A stretch of DNA of 64,000 bases from Paraglaciecola psychrophila 170 (lineage in GTDB: Bacteria > Pseudomonadota > Gammaproteobacteria > Enterobacterales > Alteromonadaceae). How positions within the stretch are numbered: position 1 is the first letter of the stretch; each line of letters starts with the position of its first letter. The position numbers were made by a program, and so were the translations under genes. The DNA lies in the NCBI RefSeq assembly GCF_000347635.1, contig NC_020514.1:2480001-2544000 (forward strand). The letters run 5' to 3'. The notes beneath the pieces were generated by a model. It saw only the letters and a list, made by a program, of their open reading frames with translations, had not been told where the DNA came from and did no database searches. Positions 1 to 9,597 of this stretch are shown piece by piece.

Positions 1-1269
1 GCCATGGGGTTTGAAAACGGTTTCGATTTTAATTCAGCCAATGAAATATTTGCTGAATATGCCGGATTAACCAAAGCAGATAACCAAGGCAGTCGAGGTT
101 TAGACTTATCTGGTTTATGTAATATGACAGAAACCCAATATAACCGTCTAAAACCGGTGCAATGGCCTGTGAATAAACAGTATCCCGATGGCACTAAACG
201 ATTATTCACAGACGGAAAATTTTACACTCAAAGTGGTAAAGCACAGTTTGTGCTCACCGACTTTGCTGCACCTGAACAATTAACAAACACTGATTTCCCC
301 TTTGTACTTAATAGTGGCAGGGTGAGAGATCAATGGCATACCATGACACGTACCGGTAAAACGTCAGAATTAAGCGCACACACCAACCGACCATATTTAG
401 CTATTCATGCAATAGATGCTCAACGCTTAGCGTTAAAGAATGATGATTTAGTTAGCCTCAGCGCAGCCCATTTTAATAATAAGCAAAACCGAGTCTTGCT
501 GCCCATAGTAATTGACAACAATCAACGTCAAGGAGAGGTGTTTGCACCCATTCATTGGAGTGCTAGTAACGCATCCAGCGCCAACATTAGCGCTCTTTAT
601 ACCGATGCTAACGACAAAATATCTGGGCAGCCTGAATTAAAACATGCAGCGGTTAAGCTTCAAAAAGTCAGTTATCAATATTCTGGGCAGCTGTTTATTC
701 GGCAACAGCTTAAGGTTGAGTTACTGCGAGAATATTTTGATTATTTTGTCACATGCCCCGTTGATAACGGGCATTTAGTATTTTTTGCCACAGAACAAGA
801 GCCAGCAAAAATTAAGCGCGACTTACAACAACAACTGCCACTGTATGACGAATGGGTCAACGCCTCAGGCATTGACCTAAATAGCAGCTGTGCCATGCGC
901 CAAGGTGTGATGTCATTGATCATGTTTATCTCAGTAAACCACAATGAGGTTGATCCCAGCTGGATCAATAGTTTGCTCATTAGCGAAAACGTAACGCCTG
1001 AACAGCTTCACGGTTTGTTAAACATCCAGCCTGATGTGCAATTCAAACAAGGCAAGTTAGTGTGTAGTTGTTTTAAAGTAGCTGAAAATACCATTATTGA
1101 CGCCATCAAAGGTGGCTGTAACTCAGTAGACAATTTAGGTAAGCAGTTAAAGTGTGGGACTAATTGTGGCTCATGTAAGTCTGAACTGAGCCAAATGGTG
1201 AGGTTACATCAGCCCAAAAATCTCATTATTGAAGAAGACCAATTAATTACTTTGGAGGCCGTATCATGA
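1..1269 (+). CDS. nasA: Assimilatory nitrate reductase catalytic subunit, C-terminal part
   Basis: Only the last ~422 codons are in the window; the reading frame is open from base 1, so the ATG at 4 is internal. The visible part holds the molybdopterin-dinucleotide-binding domain (roughly residues 95-210, with FVLNSGRVRDQWHTMTRTGK) and then a C-terminal BFD-like [2Fe-2S] domain whose likely ligands are C354, C356, C388 and C391 (CSCF ... CGTNCGSC). That tail is typical of the cytoplasmic assimilatory enzyme that reduces nitrate to nitrite with electrons from NADH or ferredoxin partners. The stop overlaps the cobA start by 4 bases, so nitrate reduction is coupled to siroheme supply for nitrite reductase. 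The N-terminal 4Fe-4S and Mo domains lie upstream of the window. Confidence 0.9.
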   Translation, partial: AMGFENGFDFNSANEIFAEYAGLTKADNQGSRGLDLSGLCNMTETQYNRLKPVQWPVNKQYPDGTKRLFTDGKFYTQSGKAQFVLTDFAAPEQLTNTDFPFVLNSGRVRDQWHTMTRTGKTSELSAHTNRPYLAIHAIDAQRLALKNDDLVSLSAAHFNNKQNRVLLPIVIDNNQRQGEVFAPIHWSASNASSANISALYTDANDKISGQPELKHAAVKLQKVSYQYSGQLFIRQQLKVELLREYFDYFVTCPVDNGHLVFFATEQEPAKIKRDLQQQLPLYDEWVNASGIDLNSSCAMRQGVMSLIMFISVNHNEVDPSWINSLLISENVTPEQLHGLLNIQPDVQFKQGKLVCSCFKVAENTIIDAIKGGCNSVDNLGKQLKCGTNCGSCKSELSQMVRLHQPKNLIIEEDQLITLEAVS

Positions 1270-2246
1270 ATACCGAAAATACATTATTTCCATGGGGCTT
1301 TGCACGACTACAACAGTTTTTGTCTAGTCATAACGTCACACCTTTGAAGCAACTACCTAATTGGTTAAACCACTATTTTAGCCATCATCAGCTTGTGCCG
1401 CGTCGTAAACGTAATGCGAAAGGCCACGTTTATTTGATTGGAGCAGGGCCGGGCGATGCGGAGCTGCTGACTTTAAAAGCCCATCGCTTAATTCAACAAG
1501 CGGATGTAGTGATGTATGACTGGTTGGTTAACCCAGATATTATCAAGATGATCCCGCGTCATGTTGAAAGGGTATTTGTGGGTAAAAAGTGTGGCCGCCA
1601 TAGTATGAAACAAGCCGATATATGCCAGTTGATGGTAGAAGTGGCACTAACCGGTAAAAACATTGTGCGCTTAAAAGGTGGCGACCCCGCTATTTTTGCT
1701 AGAGCTGCAGAAGAATGTGATATTTTAGCGAAGCACCACATCGACTTTGCGATAGTGCCGGGTATTACCGCTGCATCGGGTGCGTCGGCTTATGCAGGTA
1801 TCCCTCTTACGCATAGAGAATGTGCTCAATCTGTTCGTTTTATCACTGCACACTTAAGATCAGAAAAGTCAGCCACAGGCGAGCTAAAGTCCCCTACAGA
1901 CGAGCCCAATTGGCAAGCGCTGGTGGCAGGAGCCAACGCCTCACAATCTACCAATAAGGGTGAAACATTAGTGTTTTACATGGGACTCAAACGTATCGAC
2001 ACGATAATGCAGCGCCTCACAACCCATGGGCTAGAGGCGAGCACGCCAGTTGCCGTTATTGACCAAGCCACAACGGCACAACAGCAAGTGTGCATTGGCA
2101 CCCTAGAAAATATCGCCCAGCGTGTGCTTGAACGTAATTTTCAAGGTCCAGCCATAACTATAGTAGGTGAAGTAGTGAACAAGCGTCACGATGTCAACTT
2201 ATCGCTATTTTCATCATCAGCAAATGAGTTGAGTGTTAACACCTAA
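1266..2246 (+). CDS. cobA: Uroporphyrinogen-III C-methyltransferase (SUMT)
   Basis: This enzyme uses SAM to methylate uroporphyrinogen III twice to precorrin-2, the first step to siroheme (cofactor of nitrite and sulfite reductases). The 326-residue protein has all SUMT landmarks: VYLIGAGPGDAELLTLKA near residue 57, GKKCGRH, RLKGGDPAIFARAAEE, VPGITAASG and GIPLTHRECAQSVRF. About 55 residues precede the catalytic domain, an extension compared with the minimal ~255-residue enzyme and without a CysG-like Rossmann signature. It starts in an ATGA overlap with nasA, so the two are very probably translationally coupled in one nitrate-assimilation operon. Confidence 0.93.
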   Translation: MNTENTLFPWGFARLQQFLSSHNVTPLKQLPNWLNHYFSHHQLVPRRKRNAKGHVYLIGAGPGDAELLTLKAHRLIQQADVVMYDWLVNPDIIKMIPRHVERVFVGKKCGRHSMKQADICQLMVEVALTGKNIVRLKGGDPAIFARAAEECDILAKHHIDFAIVPGITAASGASAYAGIPLTHRECAQSVRFITAHLRSEKSATGELKSPTDEPNWQALVAGANASQSTNKGETLVFYMGLKRIDTIMQRLTTHGLEASTPVAVIDQATTAQQQVCIGTLENIAQRVLERNFQGPAITIVGEVVNKRHDVNLSLFSSSANELSVNT

Positions 2247-2346
2247 TAAACACTTAAGTAATACGACTAGATAATGATTTTTTTTGTTATTAAGCGCAGC
2301 TATTCAGGATAGAATATCAAACACAACCAATAAGAATTTTCTAGTT

Positions 2347-3414
2347 ATGCCCGAAATAATGTCAGATACCCCAACAGATTTTAAACACTTTATTCGTATT
2401 ATCGGTCGTGGCCAACGTGCAGGGCGAACTTTAACCATGCAAGAAGCAGAACAGGCTATGAGTATGGTCATTAATGGCCAAGCCACAGCCGAACAAAAAG
2501 GTGCGTTTTTGATGTTGCTTCGGGTTAGAGAAGAAACAGCTGAAGAATTAGCCGGTTTTAGTCAGGCATTTCGTACTTGTAGCCTTGCTAGTGTGGCTGA
2601 TTTATCTGTGGATTTAGACATGGGCTGTTACGCCGGTAAGCGCAGGCACCTACCTTGGTTTTTGTTGGCGGTTATGTTGCTGGCAAAAAATGGTAAACGG
2701 ATATTTTTACATGGTACTCATGAGCCAGATTCAAAACGTTTATATCTTAAAGAAGTATTGCCACAAATTGGTTTTAAAGTGGCACAACACCCAGAGCAAG
2801 TACAAGTTGCATTAGACACTTTCGGTTTTGCTTACATGGACTTAAAACAGATTAACCCGCAACTCGACGATATTATTCAACTGCGCGAGCAATTTGGTTT
2901 GCGTTCGTGTGCCAATACATTGGCTAGAATGTTAAATCCCTCTCATGCCGCTCATTGCCTGCAAGGCATTTTCCATCGTAAAATTGACGAAAAACATCGT
3001 GAGACCGCCGCCTTATTAAATGACGCTAACGTATTATGTTTTAGAGGCGAAGGCGGTGAAGTCGAATTCAATCCGCTTCGAGATGTTACCTTGCATGTTA
3101 GCCGTAATGGGCAACAATCCAGCGAAGATGTAACCGCCACTTGTGAAACGTTTATTACTAAACCTCAAGAACTTGACGCTAAACAATTGATAAGTGTCTG
3201 GACTGGAGAGTTTGATGATATTTATGCTAACCATGCTGTAGTGGGTACTTTGAGTTTAATGTTGGTGTTAGTGGATAAACTTGACTGGACAGAGGCTTAT
3301 CAACAAGCTGAACAGATGTGGCAGGGACGTGATAAAAAATGGCCTGTAGTTTTGCCTGAAGATAAGTCAGAGGTCGTGCCTTTTGATACAACTGGCAAGC
3401 ATTACGCGCATTAA
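2347..3414 (+). CDS. ybiB: TrpD2/YbiB-like glycosyltransferase family 3 protein
   Basis: The protein resembles anthranilate phosphoribosyltransferase in fold: an N-terminal helical domain with AEQKGAFLMLLRVREET, then a phosphoribosyl-binding region containing GCYAGKRRHLPWFLLA. That is the pattern of YbiB (TrpD2), which lacks TrpD activity and in E. coli binds nucleic acids. An upstream TTG at 2284 also lies in frame, but the first ATG is at 2347 (another at 2359); neither has a strong Shine-Dalgarno sequence, so the start is uncertain. It follows cobA by about 100 bases on the same strand and probably shares its transcript. True trp genes are absent nearby. Confidence 0.75.
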   Translation: MPEIMSDTPTDFKHFIRIIGRGQRAGRTLTMQEAEQAMSMVINGQATAEQKGAFLMLLRVREETAEELAGFSQAFRTCSLASVADLSVDLDMGCYAGKRRHLPWFLLAVMLLAKNGKRIFLHGTHEPDSKRLYLKEVLPQIGFKVAQHPEQVQVALDTFGFAYMDLKQINPQLDDIIQLREQFGLRSCANTLARMLNPSHAAHCLQGIFHRKIDEKHRETAALLNDANVLCFRGEGGEVEFNPLRDVTLHVSRNGQQSSEDVTATCETFITKPQELDAKQLISVWTGEFDDIYANHAVVGTLSLMLVLVDKLDWTEAYQQAEQMWQGRDKKWPVVLPEDKSEVVPFDTTGKHYAH

Positions 3415-3518
3415 ATTAGGGCTTGAGGGTTTGTGTTCATTAATTAACTATACTCTACCGGTCGCTTCTAAAAGTGCAGTTAATGGTCTGTGTAAAATTT
3501 TAAGTTCAGTCAATCATA

Positions 3519-4254
3519 TTAATTTATGAGCGTGGCTTTATTAAATTGTTCATAGGCGCCAAACAAAGTTTGATTTAATCCTTTCATTAATTCGAGATTA
3601 TCCTCATTAAAATACAACGACCAAAAAAAACGGTTGTTCATCCAAACAACCCACTTGTTTTATGTGTGATGTATCTAGATTATTTTTAATCATTGTCCAT
3701 TGAATCACTTTCTTATCTTCAATAATGATATCTGATCGACCGATTTGTAGCATTCTTATCAATCGACTCGAACTATCTTCACCTGACATAAACAACAAAT
3801 TCTTATTTTTGTCTTCATTAATATATGAATCTAAGGGCTCGCCGTAACTGTAGTCTTGAACTATTGCTAACTTATTTGAGCCGAATTTTAAATCAGGCTT
3901 ATACAACCAAGTATTAGTGTCTTTAGAATAAAAACACATTTGATAACTTCCTATTGGGGAAGTAGAAAATATTAAATTTGGAGACTCCTCTAACGTAGAC
4001 GTGAGCAAGCCATCTACTTTGTTTTGGTTAGCCAACCGAATAGCCCGTGACCATGGATAATACTCAATATTAAGATTGATACCTTGAGCATGTAGAATAC
4101 TCGTCATAATTTCACCTACGATGCCATGCTTATCACCATTAAAGTCACATGTGTAAGGGCACCAATGGGTGGTAGCTAATGTGAGTGTTTTTTGTGCATG
4201 TGAAAGGGACGTACCAAAAAGCGGGATGATGCATAGCATTAAGTGTATTTTCAT
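3519..4254 (-). pseudogene. Periplasmic substrate-binding protein (family 3 type), C-terminal frameshift
   Basis: The reading frame starts at the ATG at 4254 (an upstream in-frame TTG at 4263 is less likely) and begins with a signal peptide ending near SLSHA. It continues with the binding-protein motif GIVGEIMTSI ... YPWSRAIRLA, as in extracellular solute-binding proteins of the amino-acid type that are often found without their own transporter. Translation stops at 3607 right after a run of eight A bases on the plus strand (3623-3630). Removing one base restores a plausible tail (PFFWSLYFNEDNLELMKGL...) ending at 3519 and giving ~245 residues, the usual length. So the gene is either recently broken or carries a homopolymer sequencing error. 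No permease or ATPase is adjacent. Confidence 0.75.
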
Positions 4255-4653
4255 AAGACCCAATTCGGATGAATTTTTTATTGAAATCGACTTTAAATTA
4301 TATAATTAAAAAGCATCATTTTCTATAACTGACATTATTTTGTACCCTGCCAGTGTATATTTTATATAGAAAGCCATTCTAATTTACTTGGAACTGGCTA
4401 TTAATTTAAAAATAGTGTTAGGTTGGATATTTGCTTATTTACTGTGTTGTAATTGATCAGATACTGTTTAGTGATTACTGACGATTTAATATTGGCATCG
4501 AGCAAAAATGATATTTTTGCAAACTTTTCTGATTTGTGGTTTCTGTATTTAACCTATGAAAAGATAGTTAATAACCATCAAATCAAACATGCAGCGCAAG
4601 GCGTTTACATTGTTCTGAGCGTTATACAACTTAGGGTATTTATAGGAGGGTAG
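4255..4653. other. AT-rich intergenic region, nothing recognised
   Basis: Roughly 400 bases between the divergently oriented binding-protein gene and the DUF3047 remnant. A 66-codon open frame at 4453-4653 has no recognisable domain, no good ribosome site and an amino-acid make-up that does not look coding. The gap should hold promoters for both neighbours, but I cannot point to convincing -35/-10 boxes. Confidence 0.4.
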
Positions 4654-5311
4654 ATGCTTCGATGGATTGTTTTACTTTTTAGCATAATCACTTGTTTGAA
4701 CGCTAAACCTTCTAATAACCTTACCTCATTAGATGATAACGGCATTCAAAAATGGGAACCCAAAGTATTCTTTGGAAAAACGATTTACAGCATCGACGAG
4801 CATAAAGGCCGCTTGGCGCTTCAAGCAATTAGTTGAAACGCTGCTTCTGGATTGATGTTAAAAAAGAAAAATCGATATGGCTTTGACTCCTACATAAATT
4901 GGAGCTGGTTAGTAGAAAAAAAGTTGCAATAGCTAAACGAACGTACTAAAAGTGGGTATGACTTCATCGCCAGTATTTAGGTGGTTATCGATGGTGGCTT
5001 TATGCTTTGGAAGACTAAATCGTTAAACTATGTTTGGTCGAGTAATCAAGATAAAGGCTTGATTTGGGATAATCCATTTGCTGGTTCAAGTATCAAAATT
5101 ATGTCTATCCGAGGAAAGGGATTTGAAAAAGGCAAGTGGTACCAAGAAAAACGCAATGTATACCAAGATTTGATTGATGTCTTTGGTGATAAAGGTAGTC
5201 AGGAAGCTAACCAGAAAACGTATAGATATTATAGCCATTATGACAGACACTGATAATAGTGAAAAAGAAGCAGAATCTTATTATGGTGACATTGAATTCA
5301 GTGAGTTGTAG
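4654..5311 (+). pseudogene. Decayed DUF3047 family secreted protein
   Basis: Reading in one frame from the ATG at 4654 gives a signal peptide (MLRWIVLLFSIITCLNAKP) and then DUF3047 landmarks: WEPKVFFGKTIYS, YINWSWLVEKK, GGFMLWKTKSLNYVWSS and KGKWYQEKRNVYQDL. Three in-frame stops interrupt it (TGA near 4834, TAG near 4930, TAG near 4978). After about 5235 the signature tail TDTDNSEKEAESYYGDIEFS continues only in the +1 frame, ending at 5311. The order and spacing fit an intact family member of about 220 residues, so this is one gene killed by at least three point mutations and one indel. A good ribosome site (AGGAGGG) just before 4654 is still present. Confidence 0.85.
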
Positions 5312-5465
5312 TGTAGATCACCGATCTCGACAGCCATTTTAGATAATGTCGAAGAGCGTTAAATATTTGATTGAATCACATGCTGTATCTGCGATGTCTA
5401 TTATACACATCACGTGAAGGTCAAATTATTCAACCACGAATTAAAACAACTAGGGAAAGATAAAT

Positions 5466-6356
5466 ATGAATCACCAAAATATCTATGGCTTAAATCCATC
5501 TGAGTCTCAAACTGAACTAGCGCTTGATCGCAGGCGCTTTATGAAACTTAGCAGTATTATTTTAGGTGCTAGTCTGTTACCGGGCTCCCTAGCCTTTGCC
5601 GCCGATAAGCCAAGTGCAGTGGGTTTACAATTATACACGTTGCGCGACATGATGGCGGTGAGTGTGCCTGCGACCTTAAAATTGGTTTCGGCAGTGGGTT
5701 ATAAAGAAGTTGAAACCGCTGGATATTTTGAATATTCGCCTCGGGAATTTCGCAAAATGTTAGATGGTGAGGGGCTCACTTCACCTTCGGCGCACATTAG
5801 GTTGGATTTATTTGATAAGAGCCTCAACCAGGTTATCGATACAGCGAAAGAAGTGGGTCATGAGTATGTGGTTATTCCTTATTTGACTGTTGAGCAGCGT
5901 GGCAGTGGTATTAATGTCTATAAAAAGTTGGCTGAAAATTGCAATGTCTATGGTGAAGCCTGTAAAAAAGTAGGACTGAAATTGGCTTATCATAATCACG
6001 ATTTTGAATTTGAAATGCGTGATGGGCAGTTACCTTATGACGTATTACTACAAGATGTTGATGCCGATTTAATGGCAATGGAAATGGATTTGTATTGGAT
6101 GGTCAAGGCAAAACAAGACCCATTAGCATATTTTAAACGCCATCCCGGACGCTTTAAATTGTGGCACGTTAAAGATATGGACAAACAAGGTGCATTTGCG
6201 GACGTAGGGACGGGTATTATTGATTTTCCTGCTATTTTTGCTCATGCCAAACAAGCAGGTGTTGAACATAAAGTGGTTGAACGCGACATGACCGACAATA
6301 TTGTCAAAACAATTCAGCAGGGTTATAAAGCAGTTTCAGCCTTGTCAAAAGCTTGA
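5466..6356 (+). CDS. Tat-exported sugar phosphate isomerase/epimerase-like protein
   Basis: A 296-residue AP-endonuclease-2-like TIM barrel (xylose-isomerase-like family). Residues 21-46 carry a twin-arginine signal (DRRRFMKLSSII, ending LAFAA), so it is probably folded with its metal before export. Barrel motifs typical of metal binding are visible: AYHNHDFEFE, EMDLYWMVKAK, KLWHVKDM and VVERDM. Family members act on sugars or sugar acids, but the substrate cannot be read from the sequence. It stands alone, with no transporter or sugar dehydrogenase beside it. The start is the ATG at 5466 after GGGAAAG. Confidence 0.85.
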   Translation: MNHQNIYGLNPSESQTELALDRRRFMKLSSIILGASLLPGSLAFAADKPSAVGLQLYTLRDMMAVSVPATLKLVSAVGYKEVETAGYFEYSPREFRKMLDGEGLTSPSAHIRLDLFDKSLNQVIDTAKEVGHEYVVIPYLTVEQRGSGINVYKKLAENCNVYGEACKKVGLKLAYHNHDFEFEMRDGQLPYDVLLQDVDADLMAMEMDLYWMVKAKQDPLAYFKRHPGRFKLWHVKDMDKQGAFADVGTGIIDFPAIFAHAKQAGVEHKVVERDMTDNIVKTIQQGYKAVSALSKA

Positions 6357-6603
6357 CGTAAATTATGAATACGCGGCATATAAGTTTAATTTTAAAAGCA
6401 GCTAAAATTTTGCGTTAGTTTAGATAATTGTTTACATATCTATGCAAAATATACCAAGACCGTTGCTAGATAGCGGTAAATCTCTGAAAGGCGCAGTCTA
6501 AAACTTCGCACATAAAAGCCATCTAGTCGGCAAGTAAAGCTTACCACTAAGATCTTAGATGTGTTTTCAATCGTTGGTTGTTATAACTTTTAAGGAAAAT
6601 GAT

Positions 6604-7053
6604 ATGAATAAACAAGTTTCAATTATTTTATTTAGCTTTGTCTTTATGATGGGATGCTCTGGCACCATTCCTAAGCTGGGAGTCACGAGTGGTCAATTAA
6701 CTCCATGTCCTAGCAAGCCAAATTGTGTGAGTAGTCAAGCAACGGATAAAGATCATTATATACCCCCCATTAATTTCACTGGAACACCTCAAGATACACA
6801 AAATAAACTTTTACAAATACTAAACGCTTTGGAGCGAACCAAGGTTATAGTCGTTCAGGAAAGTTATATTCGTGTAGAGTTTACTTCCAAAATATTCAAA
6901 TTTGTTGATGATGTAGAGTTTTCTTTTCCACCAAAAAACATCGAACAAATAATTATAAATGTAAGGTCTGCATCACGTATTGGCTATTCAGATCTTGGTG
7001 CAAACCAAAAACGAATTGAACAGATTAGAACTCAATTTAAAGAAGATGAATAA
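6604..7053 (+). CDS. DUF1499 domain lipoprotein
   Basis: The start is taken at 6604 (AAGGAAAATGAT before the ATG) rather than the upstream in-frame TTG/GTG-type start. Residues 1-18 are a lipoprotein signal with lipobox MMGC, so the protein should be anchored to a membrane on the periplasmic side. The rest matches DUF1499: CPSKPNCVSSQA, then a conserved VDDVEFSF and the ending NVRSASRIGYSDLGANQKRIEQI. The function of this family is unknown. About 149 residues, the normal size. Confidence 0.85.
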   Translation: MNKQVSIILFSFVFMMGCSGTIPKLGVTSGQLTPCPSKPNCVSSQATDKDHYIPPINFTGTPQDTQNKLLQILNALERTKVIVVQESYIRVEFTSKIFKFVDDVEFSFPPKNIEQIIINVRSASRIGYSDLGANQKRIEQIRTQFKEDE

Positions 7054-7148
7054 AGCTATTTATAAAGAGCGTCAAATTTTATTTTTGACCTCATCATCTG
7101 CTCATCACATATTGTCAGATGTAATCCACACTGAATAAGGTTAAATAG

Positions 7149-7826
7149 ATGAAAGTAATTATTTTCGGAGGAATAGGCACTATAGCAAACACCTCATATC
7201 TTCAACGCAAAGCCTTTAACGCTGCATTTGAAGAACTATCAATTGAGTGGTTTTGGGGCAAGGGGGAGTATATGAGCCTCCTTACCCAGTCTGGTGGCGA
7301 ATCACGCATCACTGAATACAATAATAAGTACGGAGGACTTCCAAAAGGTCTTTCGCCTGCTAGAGTACATAAGTTAAAAACAAGTTTATTCCACCGTTTT
7401 ATGACTGACTCAATACTTCCGTTACGGGAAGGCGTTCAGTCGGTGATAGATAGTGCAAAATTTAACAATATAAAATTGGCTTTTGCTACTACTACTAGCA
7501 AAGATAACATTGATACGTTATTGAATTCAGCTGGGTTAGACCCGTCTACATTCGATATAATAACCAACCGGTCTTTGGTCGATGCATCTAAACCTAATCC
7601 TGAAGTGTACGAGTATTGTTTGGAAAAGCTTAATATTTTGGCCGCTGATAGCATGGCAATAGAAGACTCAAAATCTGGTGTAAAAGCAGCGATAGGAGCT
7701 GGCATAACATGCGTTGCATTTCCGAATGAGTTCACCGCAGATCATAGTTATGTTGATGCAATAGAAAATGTGGATGATTTAAAACATTCGGCGCACCTAA
7801 ACGCATTTCTAAAACCGCAGAATTAG
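7149..7826 (+). CDS. HAD-superfamily protein lacking the motif I aspartates
   Basis: The 225-residue protein has the length and layout of CbbY/phosphoglycolate-phosphatase-type HAD hydrolases: a helical cap after residue 15, motif II as AFATTTS, motif III lysine in SKPNPEVY, and motif IV as AIEDSKSGVKAA. Motif I, normally FDxDGT with the aspartate nucleophile, reads FGGIGTI (residues 6-12), so both aspartates (positions 7 and 9) are missing. Classical phosphatase chemistry should therefore be impossible; it may be a binding or regulatory protein. The open frame is intact, so the change does not look like simple decay. The ATG at 7149 follows AAGG with good spacing. Confidence 0.8.
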   Translation: MKVIIFGGIGTIANTSYLQRKAFNAAFEELSIEWFWGKGEYMSLLTQSGGESRITEYNNKYGGLPKGLSPARVHKLKTSLFHRFMTDSILPLREGVQSVIDSAKFNNIKLAFATTTSKDNIDTLLNSAGLDPSTFDIITNRSLVDASKPNPEVYEYCLEKLNILAADSMAIEDSKSGVKAAIGAGITCVAFPNEFTADHSYVDAIENVDDLKHSAHLNAFLKPQN

Positions 7827-8053
7827 CATTTTATTAAGATATCCATCGTCAATATTGTAATTTCACGCTAAGCATTCGATTTAATTAACAATAGCGTCTA
7901 GGTAATTATGCTAATTCACAATTTTAGAGAGTAACTTGTTGTAATAAGTTAATAAAACTAATCTAAACTATTTTCTTGTGTTTGTTTTCGATGTTTTTAA
8001 CGCTAAAATTTACAACTTATTAAGTCGTTATATTCAAATTTAGCAGCAAATTT

Positions 8054-8516
8054 ATGCGCAAAATCTAACAACTTTTACTTTTTGTATCACTGTCTTTTAG
8101 AGCCCCATCAATTGCACAAGACAATCCTTTTAAAGCGGTACAGGACTTATTCTTTGCAATTTCAGAAGTTAATCATATAAAGATGAGAGACACAGTGACC
8201 AGTGATCTTCAGCTATTAGAAGCTGGGGGAGGATTGGGACATAGATGATTTAGTTGAGGTAGTTACTCCTTCTTAACTCGCGAGAAGAAACTATTTTAAT
8301 GTTCTCAAAGTTAAAACCAGTGATGAGATGGCTTGGGTTAGTTATTAGAATAAAGCTGCATTTACCAAAGATGAACTAGTCGAAGCTGTTGTTTGGCTAG
8401 AGAGTGCGGAACTCATCAGAGATGATAATAATTAGAAAATTCAAATGTTACATTCGACTAGAATAAAACCTGAAGGTTTGCCAAAAAACATTGTGCTAAT
8501 AGAGCATAAAGCTTAA
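8054..8516 (+). pseudogene. Decayed NTF2-like/lumazine-binding-fold protein
   Basis: From the ATG at 8054 the first frame gives a signal-peptide-like start with a TAA at codon 5, then SIAQDNPFKAVQDLFFAIS and MRDTVTSDLQLLEAG. A one-base shift near 8228 then allows EDWDIDDLVEVVTPS, RRNYFNVLKVKTSDEMAWVSY, AVVWLESAELIRDDNN and the ending PEGLPKNIVLIEHKA, interrupted by TAA, TAG and TAG. This is the pattern of a small secreted NTF2-like (DUF4440/SnoaL-type) protein of about 150 residues. At least four stops and one indel mark it as clearly dead. Confidence 0.7.
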
Positions 8517-8661
8517 AAATTACATGGCTGATAAATAACGAATATATGTCTTCAGGGCGTTTTTATTCTTAAATGATGTAATAATTATGGCGTTGTCAGG
8601 CTATAAAAGCAGATGTTAAGCGGGTCTTGCCAGTGGCACTTTCTGCGGGTAATTTTAATCA

Positions 8662-9468
8662 TTACAATATGACGTTCATCAACATCTTGATACTTAAACA
8701 CACCAACAATACGGCAAATATCTTTTTCAATACTTGAACTGGAAGTTTAGTCGAAAACTTTACTCCAACTGGTGCCATAGCAAATCCAAATATTGAAATA
8801 ATAATCACACTCGGAATATGCACAAAGCCAACAATTGACTGATTATTGCCCAGTTCTTCTGCACTAATATGCCCATTAATGGCGTATCCAATGGTGCCTG
8901 CAATTGCGATTGGAAAACCAATAGCAGCCGAACTACCGATAGCTCGCCTCATTTCTAAGCCTCTACTCATCAAATAAGGAACTGTTAATGCTGCGCCACC
9001 AATGGCCACTAAGGTTGAAATACTTCCAATTCCAAAGCCAGCCAATTGCGGTGCTATGTTCGTTTTTTTAGTGGGTATATGTTGCTTGTTAAAGAATAGT
9101 TTTATAGAAATACTGAACATAAATAGCGAAAAGAACACGGCAAGAACGGTGGTGTTAATAATGGGAACCAAAAATGAAATGGATATGGCTCCAACAATGA
9201 TAAGGGGGACCATTGCTTTAACATTTTGCCAATCAACATTATGGTTTTTATAATGGCTAAAAGCACTGGAAAAAGTTGTTGTAATAATCGAAGCCATTGA
9301 AGTACCAAGGGCTAGATGAACTGCATGACTAGGCACAGTTTGCGAGGATAAATAAATACTAGTGAGCATTGGCACTAAAATACCACCGCCTCCAACCCCT
9401 AATAAACCCGCTGCAAAACCCACCACGATCCCTAGCAGACTTAGTTGAATAAAAAATTCTATTTCCAA
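8662..9468 (-). CDS. TSUP family (TauE/SafE-like) sulfite/organoanion exporter
   Basis: A 268-residue, very hydrophobic protein with seven to eight predicted membrane segments and the duplicated TSUP architecture. The glycine-rich N-terminal signature GLLGVGGGGILVPML and the second-half counterpart STLVAIGGAALTVPYLMSRG are both present. Family members move sulfite, sulfoacetate or other small anions. It begins with TTG at 9468; an in-frame stop lies immediately upstream and no early ATG exists, so TTG is the probable start. No sulfur-metabolism gene is adjacent to fix the substrate. Confidence 0.85.
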   Translation of the reverse strand: MEIEFFIQLSLLGIVVGFAAGLLGVGGGGILVPMLTSIYLSSQTVPSHAVHLALGTSMASIITTTFSSAFSHYKNHNVDWQNVKAMVPLIIVGAISISFLVPIINTTVLAVFFSLFMFSISIKLFFNKQHIPTKKTNIAPQLAGFGIGSISTLVAIGGAALTVPYLMSRGLEMRRAIGSSAAIGFPIAIAGTIGYAINGHISAEELGNNQSIVGFVHIPSVIIISIFGFAMAPVGVKFSTKLPVQVLKKIFAVLLVCLSIKMLMNVIL

Positions 9469-9597
9469 TTAATAGTCTCTTCTTAATGCGGGCTATTTTT
9501 CTAGCCCTGCTGACTACGATTTAAGCCGAAATAATGTGCATACATCATCAACTTTCACCTCAGCTTTATGTTGCAATATGTGTCTTGCAGAGCGTAA

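Noticed and set aside
741..980. Minus-strand frame inside nasA
   Set aside because: It lies wholly within the nitrate reductase frame, which has clear domain matches; this frame has none.
4453..4653. 66-codon plus frame upstream of the DUF3047 remnant
   Set aside because: No domain, no ribosome site, and unlike its neighbours in composition; most likely chance.
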